A stretch of DNA of 30,629 nt from JAJTHY01 sp964458795 (GCA_964458795.1 CAYWJW010000017.1:1-30629), one strand, 5' to 3'; counted from the stretch's first letter, positions 21,807 to 30,403 are shown. Notes: a model not told the origin generated them from the letters alone. Made by a program: numbers and translations.

Positions 21807-22880
21807 TTAATTCAGATGATCTTCATAACGTTTGATCAAATCTTCGATATTCTCTGGTGGCCAACCTTGAACTTCCATACCAAAGCGCAAGTTCATTGAA
21901 GATAATAGCTCTTTAATCTCATTAAGCGATTTACGGCCAAAGTTTGGCGTCCTAAGCATTTCACCTTCAGTTTTAACAACCAAATCACCGATGTATCTGA
22001 TATTGTCATTCTTGAGACAATTATGTGAACGAACTGAAAGCTCTAGATCATCCACGCGTTTCAAAAGATTTACATCAAATGGTAATTTCTCTTCTTCAAT
22101 TTCCATGATCTCTTCCACGTCTTGGAAGTTCACAAACACCTGTAATTGCTCTTGTAAAATCTTAGCAGAGAGTCCTAAAGCTAGTTCAGGTGTTATGGAA
22201 CCGTCAGTTTCAACAGTTAAGGACAGTTTATCATATTCCGTCTCAGAACCAACACGACTGTTCTCAACCTTGAATGTAACTCGTTTAACCGGTGTAAAGA
22301 TAGAATCAATTGGAATCATTCCAAGTGGTGTATCCGCGGTTCTATTCTCACTAGCAGAAATATATCCCTTACCAGCTGCAATTACAAACTCGATATTTAT
22401 TTTTGCGCTCTTATCGAGATTACATATTACATGATCTTTGCTTATCACTTCAACATCGTGCGGAGTCTCTATCATACCAGCAGTGACGGCACCTGGCCCA
22501 ATAGCCTTAAGGCTAAGCTTGCGTCTTTCATGCCCACCGTATTTTAGAACCATCTGTTTAACTTTCAAAATGATATCAACAACATCTTCTTGAACCCCTG
22601 GAATTGTGGAGTACTCATGATCTACACCTTCTATTTTTATAGAAGTGACCGCAGCACCGTGCAATGATGAAAGCGCAACTCTTCTGATAGAATTACCAAG
22701 AGTTGTCCCAAAGCCTCGCTCAAGCGGCTCAATTTTAAATGTAGCAACATTTGTGCCATGAGCTTCAACCTTATAATCGGTTGGCTTAATTAAGCTGGTC
22801 CAATTGCCAGAAATAATATTTTTGGCCCCCTCTGGTTGAGCATTTTGAGCCTGCGTAACTGATTTTGCTTTACTTGCCAT
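21807..22880 (-). CDS. rpoA: RNA polymerase subunit alpha
   Basis: The alpha subunit dimerises to nucleate RNA polymerase assembly, and its C-terminal domain contacts UP elements and activators. The 357-residue protein has the N-terminal assembly domain: FKIEPLERGFGTTLGNSIRR (49-68), and the EGVDHEYSTIPGVQEDV loop. After a linker comes the C-terminal helix-hairpin-helix domain with ELSVRSHNCLKNDNI, LVVKTEGEMLRTPNFGRKSL and NEIKELL. A ~20-residue N-terminal tail before the conserved core is longer than in E. coli. The start follows AGGAG. It is in the usual place between rpsK and rplQ, without rpsD. Confidence 0.97.
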   Translation of the reverse strand: MASKAKSVTQAQNAQPEGAKNIISGNWTSLIKPTDYKVEAHGTNVATFKIEPLERGFGTTLGNSIRRVALSSLHGAAVTSIKIEGVDHEYSTIPGVQEDVVDIILKVKQMVLKYGGHERRKLSLKAIGPGAVTAGMIETPHDVEVISKDHVICNLDKSAKINIEFVIAAGKGYISASENRTADTPLGMIPIDSIFTPVKRVTFKVENSRVGSETEYDKLSLTVETDGSITPELALGLSAKILQEQLQVFVNFQDVEEIMEIEEEKLPFDVNLLKRVDDLELSVRSHNCLKNDNIRYIGDLVVKTEGEMLRTPNFGRKSLNEIKELLSSMNLRFGMEVQGWPPENIEDLIKRYEDHLN

Positions 22881-22917
22881 TTAACTCCTACCTTAATAAA
22901 TTTACTACAGATCGTAC

Positions 22918-23316
22918 TTATACCCTTCTTCTTTTCGGCCTTCTGCAACCATTATGCGGAACCGGCGTTATATCTTTAACTGAAGTAACAGCCAGCTGAT
23001 ATTGATTAACACATGCACTTATAGCCCTCACCGCAGACTCACGTGCTGCACCAGGACCTTTAATACGAACAGAAATGGTTTTAAGTCCATACTTCATTGC
23101 ATTTTCCATAGCCTTTTGAGCAGCCATCTGTCCGGCATATGGAGTAGATTTACGAGATCCTTTAAACCCGACATTTCCGGTTGATGCCCAAGAGATCACA
23201 TCTCCTTGCTGATCGGTAATAGAAACAATAGTATTGTTAAAACTCGCATTAATATGAACTATTCCAACAGGAACAATTCGTTTTTTAATTTTGTTAGAAG
23301 TAGTCGTTACAGCCAT
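22918..23316 (-). CDS. rpsK: 30S ribosomal protein S11
   Basis: S11 sits on the platform of the small subunit near the mRNA exit. The 132-residue protein contains GIVHINASFNNTIVSITD, GFKGSRKSTPYAGQMAA, KGPGAARESAVRAI and the closing TPVPHNGCRRPKRRRV, all diagnostic. It starts 8 bp after rpsM, with AGGTGATAGG before the ATG. Confidence 0.97.
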   Translation of the reverse strand: MAVTTTSNKIKKRIVPVGIVHINASFNNTIVSITDQQGDVISWASTGNVGFKGSRKSTPYAGQMAAQKAMENAMKYGLKTISVRIKGPGAARESAVRAISACVNQYQLAVTSVKDITPVPHNGCRRPKRRRV

Positions 23317-23324
23317 CCTATCAC

Positions 23325-23702
23325 CTATTTAGAAACTTGTTTTTTACCGGCAATTGCAATTGCTTTGCCTTTTCGTGTACGAGCATTAGTATGCGTTCTT
23401 TGGCCGCGCACTGGTAACTTTCTTATATGGCGCAAACCTCTGTAGCACTTAATGTCCTTAAGAGTTTTAATATTCATAGAAACTTCTTTCCTAAGCTCAC
23501 CCTCTACGGTAAACCCAGCATCAATAGTTTCTCTCAACTTAATGACTTCATCATCAGTAAGCACGCTTATCCTTTTATCAGGGTCTATGCCAGAAATCTT
23601 GCAAATTTCTTGCGACTTCTTTGGACCAATTCCATAAATATATGTAAGACCTATGAATAGCTTCTTACTAGTTGGAATGTTTACACCTGCAATACGAGCC
23701 AC
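23325..23702 (-). CDS. rpsM: 30S ribosomal protein S13
   Basis: S13 is in the head of the small subunit and contacts the P-site tRNA and the bridge to the large subunit. The 125-residue protein has MARIAGVNIP, TYIYGIGPKKSQEIC (21-35), RGLRHIRKLPVRGQRTHTN and a basic C-terminal tail. It leads the alpha-operon segment, behind its own promoter candidate (23745-23772). A gap of about 94 bp separates it from adk, the largest in the block. rpmJ, often next to it in other bacteria, is not present. Confidence 0.97.
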   Translation of the reverse strand: MARIAGVNIPTSKKLFIGLTYIYGIGPKKSQEICKISGIDPDKRISVLTDDEVIKLRETIDAGFTVEGELRKEVSMNIKTLKDIKCYRGLRHIRKLPVRGQRTHTNARTRKGKAIAIAGKKQVSK

Positions 23703-23744
23703 TTAATACCTCAACTCAATTTATACTTTAAATAGTGATCAAGA

Positions 23745-23772
23745 ATGATAGCCAATATTAGGGTTCTGTCAA
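23745..23772 (-). promoter_or_regulatory. Internal promoter of rpsM-rpsK-rpoA-rplQ
   Basis: On the minus strand a perfect TTGACA (23772-23767), 16 bp, TATCAT (23750-23745), in the only sizeable gap of the ribosomal block. The rpsM start is about 43 bp downstream. Confidence 0.65.
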
Positions 23773-23796
23773 GTTTAGTTTAAAAAAAACCTCACT

Positions 23797-24483
23797 TTAA
23801 CCAATATTCCCTTTTGGCCTCACCTTGCTCTCAATTTTTAACATAGATAATATTTCTGCTGTTATATCATCTATTTCTTGTTCACCATTGATATTAAACA
23901 GCATTCCTTTAGTACTGTAATAATTTATCAATGGCTCCGTCTTCTCATAGTAAATACCAAGACGCACCTTAACGGCTTCTTCATTATCATCAGCACGAAC
24001 CACAAAATCTTTTCCACCACACTTATCACAAACACCTTCCACTTTGGGGCGTTTAGATTGCTTATGATAAGAAATACCACAAAATGCGCAATTGAATCTC
24101 CCAGAAAATCTCCGAATCAATTCGGGTTCACTAACAGATAAATTCAAAATAAATGTAGTGCCGTCCAGATATCCATTCTTATGAAGCATTTCTTGCAAAA
24201 CTTCTGCTTGTGCTATTGTACGTGGATAACCATCAAAAATAAAGCCATTATGGACATCTTTATCTTTTAATCGTTTTCCTACCAAATCATTCATAATTTC
24301 ATCTGATACAAATTGCCCAGAATCCATGATACTTTTAATTTTTATTCCATCTTGCGTACCTTTAGAGATTTCTCTACGAAGAATCTCGCTTGTAGAAAGC
24401 TTTGGAAGACCCAGCATCTCTGAAAGAATTTGAGCTTGCGTACCTTTTCCAGCGCCCGGAGCACCTAAAAATATAAGTTGCAT
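23797..24483 (-). CDS. adk: Adenylate kinase (zinc-binding LID)
   Basis: Adk equilibrates ATP, ADP and AMP. The 228-residue protein has the P-loop GAPGAGKGTQ (7-16), the AMP-site TSEILRREI, FIFDGYPRT (81-89) and RADD (163-166) in the LID. The LID carries four cysteines, C132, C135 (CAFC) and C152, C155 (CDKC), so it should bind a structural zinc, as in Gram-positive enzymes and many alphaproteobacteria. The ATG overlaps the secY stop codon (TAATG). Placement between secY and rpsM is typical of alphaproteobacteria. Confidence 0.96.
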   Translation of the reverse strand: MQLIFLGAPGAGKGTQAQILSEMLGLPKLSTSEILRREISKGTQDGIKIKSIMDSGQFVSDEIMNDLVGKRLKDKDVHNGFIFDGYPRTIAQAEVLQEMLHKNGYLDGTTFILNLSVSEPELIRRFSGRFNCAFCGISYHKQSKRPKVEGVCDKCGGKDFVVRADDNEEAVKVRLGIYYEKTEPLINYYSTKGMLFNINGEQEIDDITAEILSMLKIESKVRPKGNIG

Positions 24484-25832
24484 TAGTATCTCCCCTTTAT
24501 CTTAGCTCTTTTAAGGAGATGACCGTACTGCACACTTAGCATGTGAGTCTGTATTTGAGTGTAGATATCCAATACGACATTAACCACAATCAAAATACTT
24601 GTCCCTCCTAGGTAAAACGGAATAGAAAATTTTGCAATCATAATTTCCGGAAGCACACAAATGGTAACCATATAGGCCGCACCAAGTGTAGTAATACGAG
24701 TTAAAACATAATCTAAATACTCAGAAGTGTGCTTACCAGGTCTTCGCCCTAGAATAACACCACCATTCTTACGTAAATTCTCTGCTGTCTCATCAGGATT
24801 GAAGATTATCGAAGTATAAAAGAAGCAAAAGAATACTATAATTGCACCATATAAAGCTATATACAATGGTTTACCATGTGACAAATATAATACAACCAAA
24901 TGTCTCCAATTATCCGCACCGACTGCGCCCTCACCAAATCCAGCTATCGTCGCTGGAAACAACAAAAGTGAGCTTGCAAATATCGCAGGCACAACCCCAG
25001 ATGTATTAAGCTTTAGAGGTAAATGTGTGGTATCTCCACCGTAAACTTTATTACCAACCTGACGCTTAGGGTAATTGATAGAAATCCTTCTTTGTGCTTT
25101 TTCAAAATAGACAATAGCAAATATCATCCCTACAGCTACTGCAAAAATGAATATTATAAACAGAGTTGAAAGTGCCCCGGTTCTTCCCATCTCAAATAAA
25201 GCTGCTATTGCACCAGGAAGACCTGAAACTATACCAGAGAAAATAATGAGCGAACTACCGTTACCAATGCCTTTTGTATTTATTTGCTCTGCAAGCCACA
25301 TAACAAGAACAGTTCCGCCAGTTAGCGATATAGTGGCTACCAACCTAAAGAACATGCCTGGATCATACACTACCGCGCCAGAAGCAACATGTAAGCTCTC
25401 CACCCCAACAGCTATACCATATCCTTGAAATATCGCCAAAATGATCGTCAAATACCGAGTGTATTGATTAATTTTTTTGCGTCCAGCTTCACCATCTTTT
25501 TTGAGGGCCGCTACATTAGAAGAAATTACTGTCATCAATTGCATTATAATCGATGCAGTAATGTACGGCATAATATTGAGCGCGAAAATAGATAGTCTGC
25601 CAAGAGCGCCACCTGTCAGCATGTTAAACATACCTAGCACGCCTCCTGCATGAGCGCTTGTCAAATCATCTAAGACTAAAGTATTAATACCAGGAAGTGG
25701 AACAAAAGTTCCAAGCCTATATATTATGAGCATAAAAAGCACAAAAAGAATTTTTGATTTTAACTCTCCCATTGAACCAATTGAATTCATTTGCGAGGCA
25801 AAACCTGTGCTTTTTTTTGAAAGTAAACTCAT
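24483..25832 (-). CDS. secY: Protein translocase channel subunit SecY
   Basis: SecY forms the pore of the Sec translocon in the inner membrane. The 449-residue protein has ten predicted helices. Recognised segments are YRLGTFVPLPGI, LGMFNMLTGGALGRLSIFAL (helix 2/plug side), GIGNGSSLIIFSGIVSGLP, the cytosolic loop ISINYPKRQVG, LNTSGVVPAIFASSLLLFP and the C-terminal loop GRRPGKHTSEYLD. Length is typical. It lies 26 bp after rplO and is translationally coupled to adk. Confidence 0.97.
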   Translation of the reverse strand: MSLLSKKSTGFASQMNSIGSMGELKSKILFVLFMLIIYRLGTFVPLPGINTLVLDDLTSAHAGGVLGMFNMLTGGALGRLSIFALNIMPYITASIIMQLMTVISSNVAALKKDGEAGRKKINQYTRYLTIILAIFQGYGIAVGVESLHVASGAVVYDPGMFFRLVATISLTGGTVLVMWLAEQINTKGIGNGSSLIIFSGIVSGLPGAIAALFEMGRTGALSTLFIIFIFAVAVGMIFAIVYFEKAQRRISINYPKRQVGNKVYGGDTTHLPLKLNTSGVVPAIFASSLLLFPATIAGFGEGAVGADNWRHLVVLYLSHGKPLYIALYGAIIVFFCFFYTSIIFNPDETAENLRKNGGVILGRRPGKHTSEYLDYVLTRITTLGAAYMVTICVLPEIMIAKFSIPFYLGGTSILIVVNVVLDIYTQIQTHMLSVQYGHLLKRAKIKGRY

Positions 25833-25858
25833 AACTTAATATTTAAACACACTATAAA

Positions 25859-26416
25859 TTATTTCTTAGATCTTTTAGCAACTTTTTCAATTGCTGCAAG
25901 TCTAGCTTTTGCTCTTTTTCCATTTTCTTTCTTAGCAATCAATTCTTCGCTCAAAGGAGTTTTGAAGTTAACTAAAACAACCTCTGACCCACTTTTCATC
26001 AAAGCCTTCTTTGCCTTCAAAGATACAGCATGCACTTCTATACTAACTTTGCTTGTTAATTCACCAGTACCAAGAAGCTTTATTAAAGCAGATTTTCCCT
26101 TAAATACACCAGCATTTCTTAAATTTTCTATCGTTATCTGCTTTTCAGGAAGCCTTTTAGCGTCTAAAAGTCCTTGGATATCATCAAGATTGAGTACTTC
26201 AAACTCTATCCTTCCAAATTGATTGAATCCACGTTTGGGTAGCCTTCTATAAAGAGGCATTTGACCACCTTCAAAGCCATTCAAAGCAACGCCGCTTCTA
26301 GCTGTTTGACCTTTACCACCACGAGCGGAAGTTTTACCTTTTCCAGATCCAATACCACGACCTAATCGTTTGTATTTTCTTCTAGCACCATAATTATCTT
26401 TTATCTGATTTAACAT
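25859..26416 (-). CDS. rplO: 50S ribosomal protein L15 with C-terminal tail
   Basis: L15 is an assembly protein of the large subunit that reaches deep into 23S rRNA. Its glycine-rich N-terminal arm is clear: KRLGRGIGSGKGKTSARG (17-34), then GGQMPLYRRLPKRGF. The core ends with the V-L-V-N-F region. At 185 residues it is about 30-40 longer than most bacterial L15 proteins, because of a basic Lys/Ala tail (KTPLSEELIAKKENGKRAKA onward). The extension is in frame and has the same composition as the rpmD extension next door. Confidence 0.95.
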   Translation of the reverse strand: MLNQIKDNYGARRKYKRLGRGIGSGKGKTSARGGKGQTARSGVALNGFEGGQMPLYRRLPKRGFNQFGRIEFEVLNLDDIQGLLDAKRLPEKQITIENLRNAGVFKGKSALIKLLGTGELTSKVSIEVHAVSLKAKKALMKSGSEVVLVNFKTPLSEELIAKKENGKRAKARLAAIEKVAKRSKK

Positions 26417-26432
26417 TTCATCTCACCTAAGA

Positions 26433-26885
26433 CTAATTTTTAACAATTTCTATTAAGTGCGCAACTGTTCTGATCATACCACGTACGGATGGTGTATCTT
26501 CAAGAGTTGAGACTTTATTTAACTTACTAAGACCAAGACCTTTTAAAGTTTGAATTTGATTTTTAAAACGACCTGCTCCACTAGCAACTTGTTTTATGGT
26601 TACACTTGGTCCTTTTATCACTCGTTGCGATGGCTTGGTCTTAACTAAGGTCTTTAGAAGCTGCACCTTGCCGCTTACAACCGATTTTTTGGCTTCAGGC
26701 TTAGTAATCTTCTCGGAGCCTTCTTTTATTTTTGTTGAAGGTAAGGAATTAACTTTCTTTGTAACCTTAGATACCTCAGTTACAGCTTTAGCCTTAACTT
26801 TAGTTTCTGCTTTAGCCGCAGGTCTCTTCGCAACCTTGCTTACTGTCTTTGCCGCCTTAACTGTTTTTACTTTTTTCTCAGCCAT
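26433..26885 (-). CDS. rpmD: 50S ribosomal protein L30 with long basic N-terminal extension
   Basis: L30 is usually about 60 residues. Here the L30 domain is only the last 60 residues (about 92-150: GPSVTIKQVASGAGR, then LGLSKLNKVSTLEDTPSVRG and MIRTVAHLIEIV). In front is a ~90-residue tail rich in Lys, Ala, Val and Thr (MAEKKVKTVKAAKTVSKVAK), resembling histone H1-like or other disordered nucleic-acid-binding tails. The ATG at 26885 has GGAG 5 nt before it, and there is no ATG closer to the L30 core, so the extension looks genuine. It sits in the normal place between rpsE and rplO. Confidence 0.9.
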   Translation of the reverse strand: MAEKKVKTVKAAKTVSKVAKRPAAKAETKVKAKAVTEVSKVTKKVNSLPSTKIKEGSEKITKPEAKKSVVSGKVQLLKTLVKTKPSQRVIKGPSVTIKQVASGAGRFKNQIQTLKGLGLSKLNKVSTLEDTPSVRGMIRTVAHLIEIVKN

Positions 26886-26921
26886 AAATACTCCAAGCTT
26901 TTTTAACTTATCTGCCTTATC

Positions 26922-27446
26922 TTATTCAGCAGATTTTTTAATCTTCTTTTCTCGTCTACTAATAATCTCACCTACTTTTTTGCCACGTTTTTCACTAATG
27001 AACTTAGGCGAGCATGTCTTTTTCAAGCCATTAAGCGCAGCTTTTATCATATTATGCGGGTTAGAAGAGCCCAATGACTTAACGACAATGTCCTTTATTC
27101 CTAGCGCTTCGCATACAGCACGGATAGGACCACCAGCAATAATACCGGTACCAGGAGCAGCAGTTCTCATTTTAACAAGACCTGAGCCAAACTTACCTAC
27201 TACATCGTGGTGGATAGTTCTTCCTTCTTTAAGAGGGATCTTAATCATACTATCATTTGCTTCTCTTTTAGCTTTTTCATTAGCTTCAAGTACCTCAGCG
27301 GCTTTACCAGTACCTAGACCAACCATACCATTCTGGTTTCCGGCGACAACTATTGTACCAAAACTAAATCTTCTTCCACCTTTTACAACCTTGGCATTCC
27401 TGTTTACTGATACCAGCTTAGCAAAGTTCTCATTGTTTGCAGACAT
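26922..27446 (-). CDS. rpsE: 30S ribosomal protein S5
   Basis: S5 contributes to decoding accuracy and helicase activity at the mRNA entry. The protein, 174 residues from the preferred ATG, has RRFSFGTIVVAGNQNGMVG, then VGLGTGKAAEV, TIHHDVVGKFGSG and the C-terminal domain with PGTGIIAGGPIRAVCEALG. The ATG at 27446 is chosen over the TTG at 27452, because GAGGA lies 7 nt before the ATG but only 1 nt before the TTG. Confidence 0.96.
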   Translation of the reverse strand: MSANNENFAKLVSVNRNAKVVKGGRRFSFGTIVVAGNQNGMVGLGTGKAAEVLEANEKAKREANDSMIKIPLKEGRTIHHDVVGKFGSGLVKMRTAAPGTGIIAGGPIRAVCEALGIKDIVVKSLGSSNPHNMIKAALNGLKKTCSPKFISEKRGKKVGEIISRREKKIKKSAE

Positions 27447-27457
27447 TAACAAATCCT

Positions 27458-27829
27458 CTAAAATTTCAACCCATTTACCCTAGCTGCTTCTGCTAAGGCT
27501 TTAACTCTACCGTGATAGATATACCCTCCACGATCAAAAATAACTTCAACTTGCTTTGCTTTCATTGCTTTGACTGCTCTTTCAGCAATAGCAGCCCCAA
27601 CTTTGCTTGCAGCTTCCGCATTAGAAGAAGACTTCAATCCTTTTGCTATGTCTTTGTCTATTGTAGACGCTGAAGCTACAGTATGCCCTTTTGCGTCGTC
27701 AATCAACTGCGCATAAATATGACAATCGGATCTATATACGGAAAGTCTCAACTTACCATATGCCTTTTTACTAAGAGACTTGCGCACTCTCTGCTTTCTT
27801 TTTAGAAATCTTTCTCTTGATGTAGCCAT
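27458..27829 (-). CDS. rplR: 50S ribosomal protein L18
   Basis: L18 binds 5S rRNA in the central protuberance. The 123-residue protein has RLSVYRSDCHIYAQLIDD, GHTVASASTIDKD, and the C-terminal VIFDRGGYIYHGRVKALAE. The order rplF-rplR-rpsE is the standard spc arrangement. The gap to rplF is 18 bp. Confidence 0.96.
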   Translation of the reverse strand: MATSRERFLKRKQRVRKSLSKKAYGKLRLSVYRSDCHIYAQLIDDAKGHTVASASTIDKDIAKGLKSSSNAEAASKVGAAIAERAVKAMKAKQVEVIFDRGGYIYHGRVKALAEAARVNGLKF

Positions 27830-27847
27830 AATTCAAATATCACTTAA

Positions 27848-28387
27848 TTATTTCTTTTTACCTTCTTTTCTGAGAATCACTTCATCAGAATATTTAATAC
27901 CTTTACCTTTAAACGGCTCAGGCTTCTTAAATCCTCTTATCTCTGCTGCAGTTTGACCAACAGCTTCTTTACTAATCCCTATAACTTCAATTTGCGTAGG
28001 TTTAGAACATTGAATTTTAATACCCTCTTGCGGAACATAGTATATAGGGTGACTGTATCCCAAATTCAATATAATATATTTACCGTTACCACCGATTGCA
28101 GCTTTAAAACCCACACCGTTAATCTCAAGTATCTTCTTAAACCCTTCAGTTACACCCTCAACCATATTTGCAATAAGCTTTCTAGTTGTGCCCCACAAAG
28201 CCCTGGAAATATTAGTCTTAGATTTTGGAGTTACAATAATAGAATTATTTTCATATACAATTGTTACTTCATTATGAAACTCTCTTTTCAACTCTCCTTT
28301 CGGACCTTTAATCTCAATATTGTTACCAGATAAGCTGACGCTAACGCCGGCTGGAACTGTAACTGGATGCTTACCTACTCTAGACAT
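27848..28387 (-). CDS. rplF: 50S ribosomal protein L6
   Basis: L6 sits at the base of the L7/L12 stalk near the sarcin-ricin loop. The 179-residue protein begins MSRVGKHPVTVPAGV and has NIEIKGPKGELKREF. The conserved C-terminal tail is RGFKKPEPFKGKGIKYSDE. A TAGGAAA sequence precedes the ATG. Length is normal. Confidence 0.97.
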   Translation of the reverse strand: MSRVGKHPVTVPAGVSVSLSGNNIEIKGPKGELKREFHNEVTIVYENNSIIVTPKSKTNISRALWGTTRKLIANMVEGVTEGFKKILEINGVGFKAAIGGNGKYIILNLGYSHPIYYVPQEGIKIQCSKPTQIEVIGISKEAVGQTAAEIRGFKKPEPFKGKGIKYSDEVILRKEGKKK

Positions 28388-28398
28388 TTTCCTACCAA

Positions 28399-28797
28399 TT
28401 AAAAAACTTCACAAATTAATTCACCACCGGCATGCTCTTCAATAGCCTGATGATCTGCCATAACACCTTTAGAGGTAGATATGATAATAGTACCAAGACC
28501 ATTAGATGCTCTAGGGAGCTCTGAAACTGATTTATAAATTCTGCAACCAGGTTTAGAAATCATTTTCATAGTTTCAATAACACGTCTCCCATTAGAGTAT
28601 TTAAGATCCACTTTAATTAGGTCAATACCAGGTTTTTGAGAAAATTTTTCAAAGTTCTCAATATAACCTTCTTCTTTAAGAACATTCAGAATTGACATAA
28701 TCATCTTCGATGCCTTCACAAGTACAAAGTCGTGCCCTGCTTTTTGGGCATTATTGACTCTTGCAATTGTATCTGCGATCAAACTATTCATTGACAT
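28399..28797 (-). CDS. rpsH: 30S ribosomal protein S8
   Basis: S8 is a primary 16S rRNA binder, and in enterobacteria it represses the spc operon by binding its mRNA; whether that happens here is unknown. The 132-residue protein shows IADTIARVNNAQKAGH, SKPGCRIYKS and GLGTIIISTSKGVM, followed by a C-terminal GGELICEVF. It has the best Shine-Dalgarno of the block (AGGAGG, 6 nt before ATG). Confidence 0.97.
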   Translation of the reverse strand: MSMNSLIADTIARVNNAQKAGHDFVLVKASKMIMSILNVLKEEGYIENFEKFSQKPGIDLIKVDLKYSNGRRVIETMKMISKPGCRIYKSVSELPRASNGLGTIIISTSKGVMADHQAIEEHAGGELICEVF

Positions 28798-28808
28798 AAT
28801 TTATCCTC

Positions 28809-29114
28809 CTACCAACTAGCCTTTGTTACGCCAGGTAGCTCACCATTTCCTGCAAGAAGCCTAAGCCAAATACGGGATAATTTGAATTTCCTATGGAACC
28901 CGCGTGAACGACCGGAAAGCTCACACCTATTTCTAACTCTGGTTCTCGCTCCATTTCTTGGCAATTTTGCAAGCTTAAGCGAGGCATTAAATCTTTCTGT
29001 TAATGGCAATGCTTTGTCCATTATGACATCCTTTAATGCTTCACGTTTGGCTGCAAATCTAACGACCATTCGTTTTCTTCTATTATTTTTTTCAATCGAG
29101 CTCTTTTTAGCCAT
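28809..29114 (-). CDS. rpsN: 30S ribosomal protein S14
   Basis: S14 is in the head of the small subunit. This 101-residue form is the long, zinc-free type: no CxxC pairs are seen. RNRCELSGRSRGFHRKFKLS and GELPGVTKASW are the diagnostic C-terminal segments. It is in the standard rplE-rpsN-rpsH order. Confidence 0.96.
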   Translation of the reverse strand: MAKKSSIEKNNRRKRMVVRFAAKREALKDVIMDKALPLTERFNASLKLAKLPRNGARTRVRNRCELSGRSRGFHRKFKLSRIWLRLLAGNGELPGVTKASW

Positions 29115-29123
29115 AAATACCGC

Positions 29124-29675
29124 TTAATTAGTAAATGGGAAGTTAAATAGTTTTAGTAATTCCAACGCTTCAACATTAGTTTTAGCCGTTGTGACAAACA
29201 CTATATTCATTCCACGAATTTTATCAACTTTATCATAGTTAATTTCAGGAAAAATTAAATGTTCTTTAAGACCTATAGCATAGTTACCTTTACCATCAAA
29301 TTTCTTAGGGCTTAATCCTTTAAAATCTTTCACACGAGGAAGAGCTATATTAACAAGGCGATCCATAAAGTCATACATCATACCTTTACGTAAAGTGACT
29401 TTACAACCTATTGGCACACCTTCTTTAAGTTTAAATGCAGCTATAGCTTTCTTAGCCTTGGTAATAACTGGCTTTTGACCAGTGATCAGCATTAATTCTT
29501 CCGCAGCTTTCTCTATGGCTTTACTGTCAACAACAGCGTCTTTGACACCCATACTTACAACTATCTTAAGTAACCTTGGTGCCTCAAGTCGGTTCTTAAA
29601 ACCAAAATGTTTAACCATATTATCTATATGTTGTTTTTCGTACTGCTCTTGTAATCTACTTTTATAAGCTTTCAT
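29124..29675 (-). CDS. rplE: 50S ribosomal protein L5
   Basis: L5 binds 5S rRNA and contacts P-site tRNA. The 183-residue protein has PRLLKIVVSMGVKDAV, then ITGQKPVITKAKKAIA, FKLKEGVPIGCKVTLR and the C-terminal RGMNIVFVTTAKTNVEALEL. Length is normal. No strong Shine-Dalgarno is seen before the ATG (AGAATTAAT), so it may be coupled to rplX, 11 bp upstream. Confidence 0.97.
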   Translation of the reverse strand: MKAYKSRLQEQYEKQHIDNMVKHFGFKNRLEAPRLLKIVVSMGVKDAVVDSKAIEKAAEELMLITGQKPVITKAKKAIAAFKLKEGVPIGCKVTLRKGMMYDFMDRLVNIALPRVKDFKGLSPKKFDGKGNYAIGLKEHLIFPEINYDKVDKIRGMNIVFVTTAKTNVEALELLKLFNFPFTN

Positions 29676-29686
29676 ATTAATTCTAC

Positions 29687-30019
29687 TTATTTATTATCTA
29701 TAACTTCATTAGAACGCTTAGCAAACCGAACTTTTTTACCGTCTGCAAGCATCTTAAATCCAACCCGAGTAGGTAACTCAACTTTAGGGTCCAATAGTTG
29801 GACATTAGAGTAATGAATCGGCATATCCTTGGTCTTCTTCCCACCTTGGGGATTGGACTGAGTTGGTTTAAGGTGACAAATAGCGGCATTAACTCCTTCA
29901 ACTACTAATCTTAATTTACTTGGAATAACTGAAAGCACTGTGCCTTTCTTGCCCTTATCCTTTCCAGCAATTACAACTATCTTATCGCCTTTTCTAATTT
30001 TTAATTTTATTTTACTCAT
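29687..30019 (-). CDS. rplX: 50S ribosomal protein L24
   Basis: L24 is an assembly initiator of the large subunit. The 110-residue protein opens with the KOW motif (IRKGDKIVVIAGKDKGKKG) and ends with KVRFAKRSNEVIDNK. It starts 1 bp after the rplN stop, so translational coupling is likely. Confidence 0.96.
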   Translation of the reverse strand: MSKIKLKIRKGDKIVVIAGKDKGKKGTVLSVIPSKLRLVVEGVNAAICHLKPTQSNPQGGKKTKDMPIHYSNVQLLDPKVELPTRVGFKMLADGKKVRFAKRSNEVIDNK

Positions 30020-30020
30020 A

Positions 30021-30389
30021 TTATAAAACCTCTGGTGCTAGTGAGATAATTTTCATAAAGTTCCTCGCTCTAAGTTCTCTAGGAACTGGACCGAAAACAC
30101 GTGTTCCAATTGGCTCACCTTGTTTATCAATAAGCACGGCTGCATTCTCATAAAACTTTATAGTGCTACCATCAGCCCGTTTAAGTTCTTTAGCTGTGCG
30201 GACAATCACTGCTTTTTGCACAGATCCCTTTTTCACCTTTGCCTTTGGTATCGCATCAACTACTGAAACCACGATCACATCACCTATTCCAGCACTGGTA
30301 CGCATAGATCCACCAAGTACTTTTACACACTTGATTCTGCGAGCCCCCGAGTTGTCTGCGACATTAAGTCTTGTTAGCATCTGTATCAT
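30021..30389 (-). CDS. rplN: 50S ribosomal protein L14
   Basis: L14 lies at the subunit interface and contacts the small subunit. The 122-residue protein starts MIQMLTRLNVADNSGARR, contains IGDVIVVSVVDAIPK, VIVRTAKELKRADGS and ends LRARNFMKIISLAPEVL, a complete and typical L14. Confidence 0.97.
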   Translation of the reverse strand: MIQMLTRLNVADNSGARRIKCVKVLGGSMRTSAGIGDVIVVSVVDAIPKAKVKKGSVQKAVIVRTAKELKRADGSTIKFYENAAVLIDKQGEPIGTRVFGPVPRELRARNFMKIISLAPEVL

Positions 30390-30403
30390 TTTCTATCTTC
30401 TCT

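Noticed and set aside
26596..27483. Open frame of 295 codons on the plus strand
   Set aside because: It is antisense to rpmD and rpsE, both firmly identified. Its length is a by-product of the low-complexity Lys/Ala codons on the other strand.
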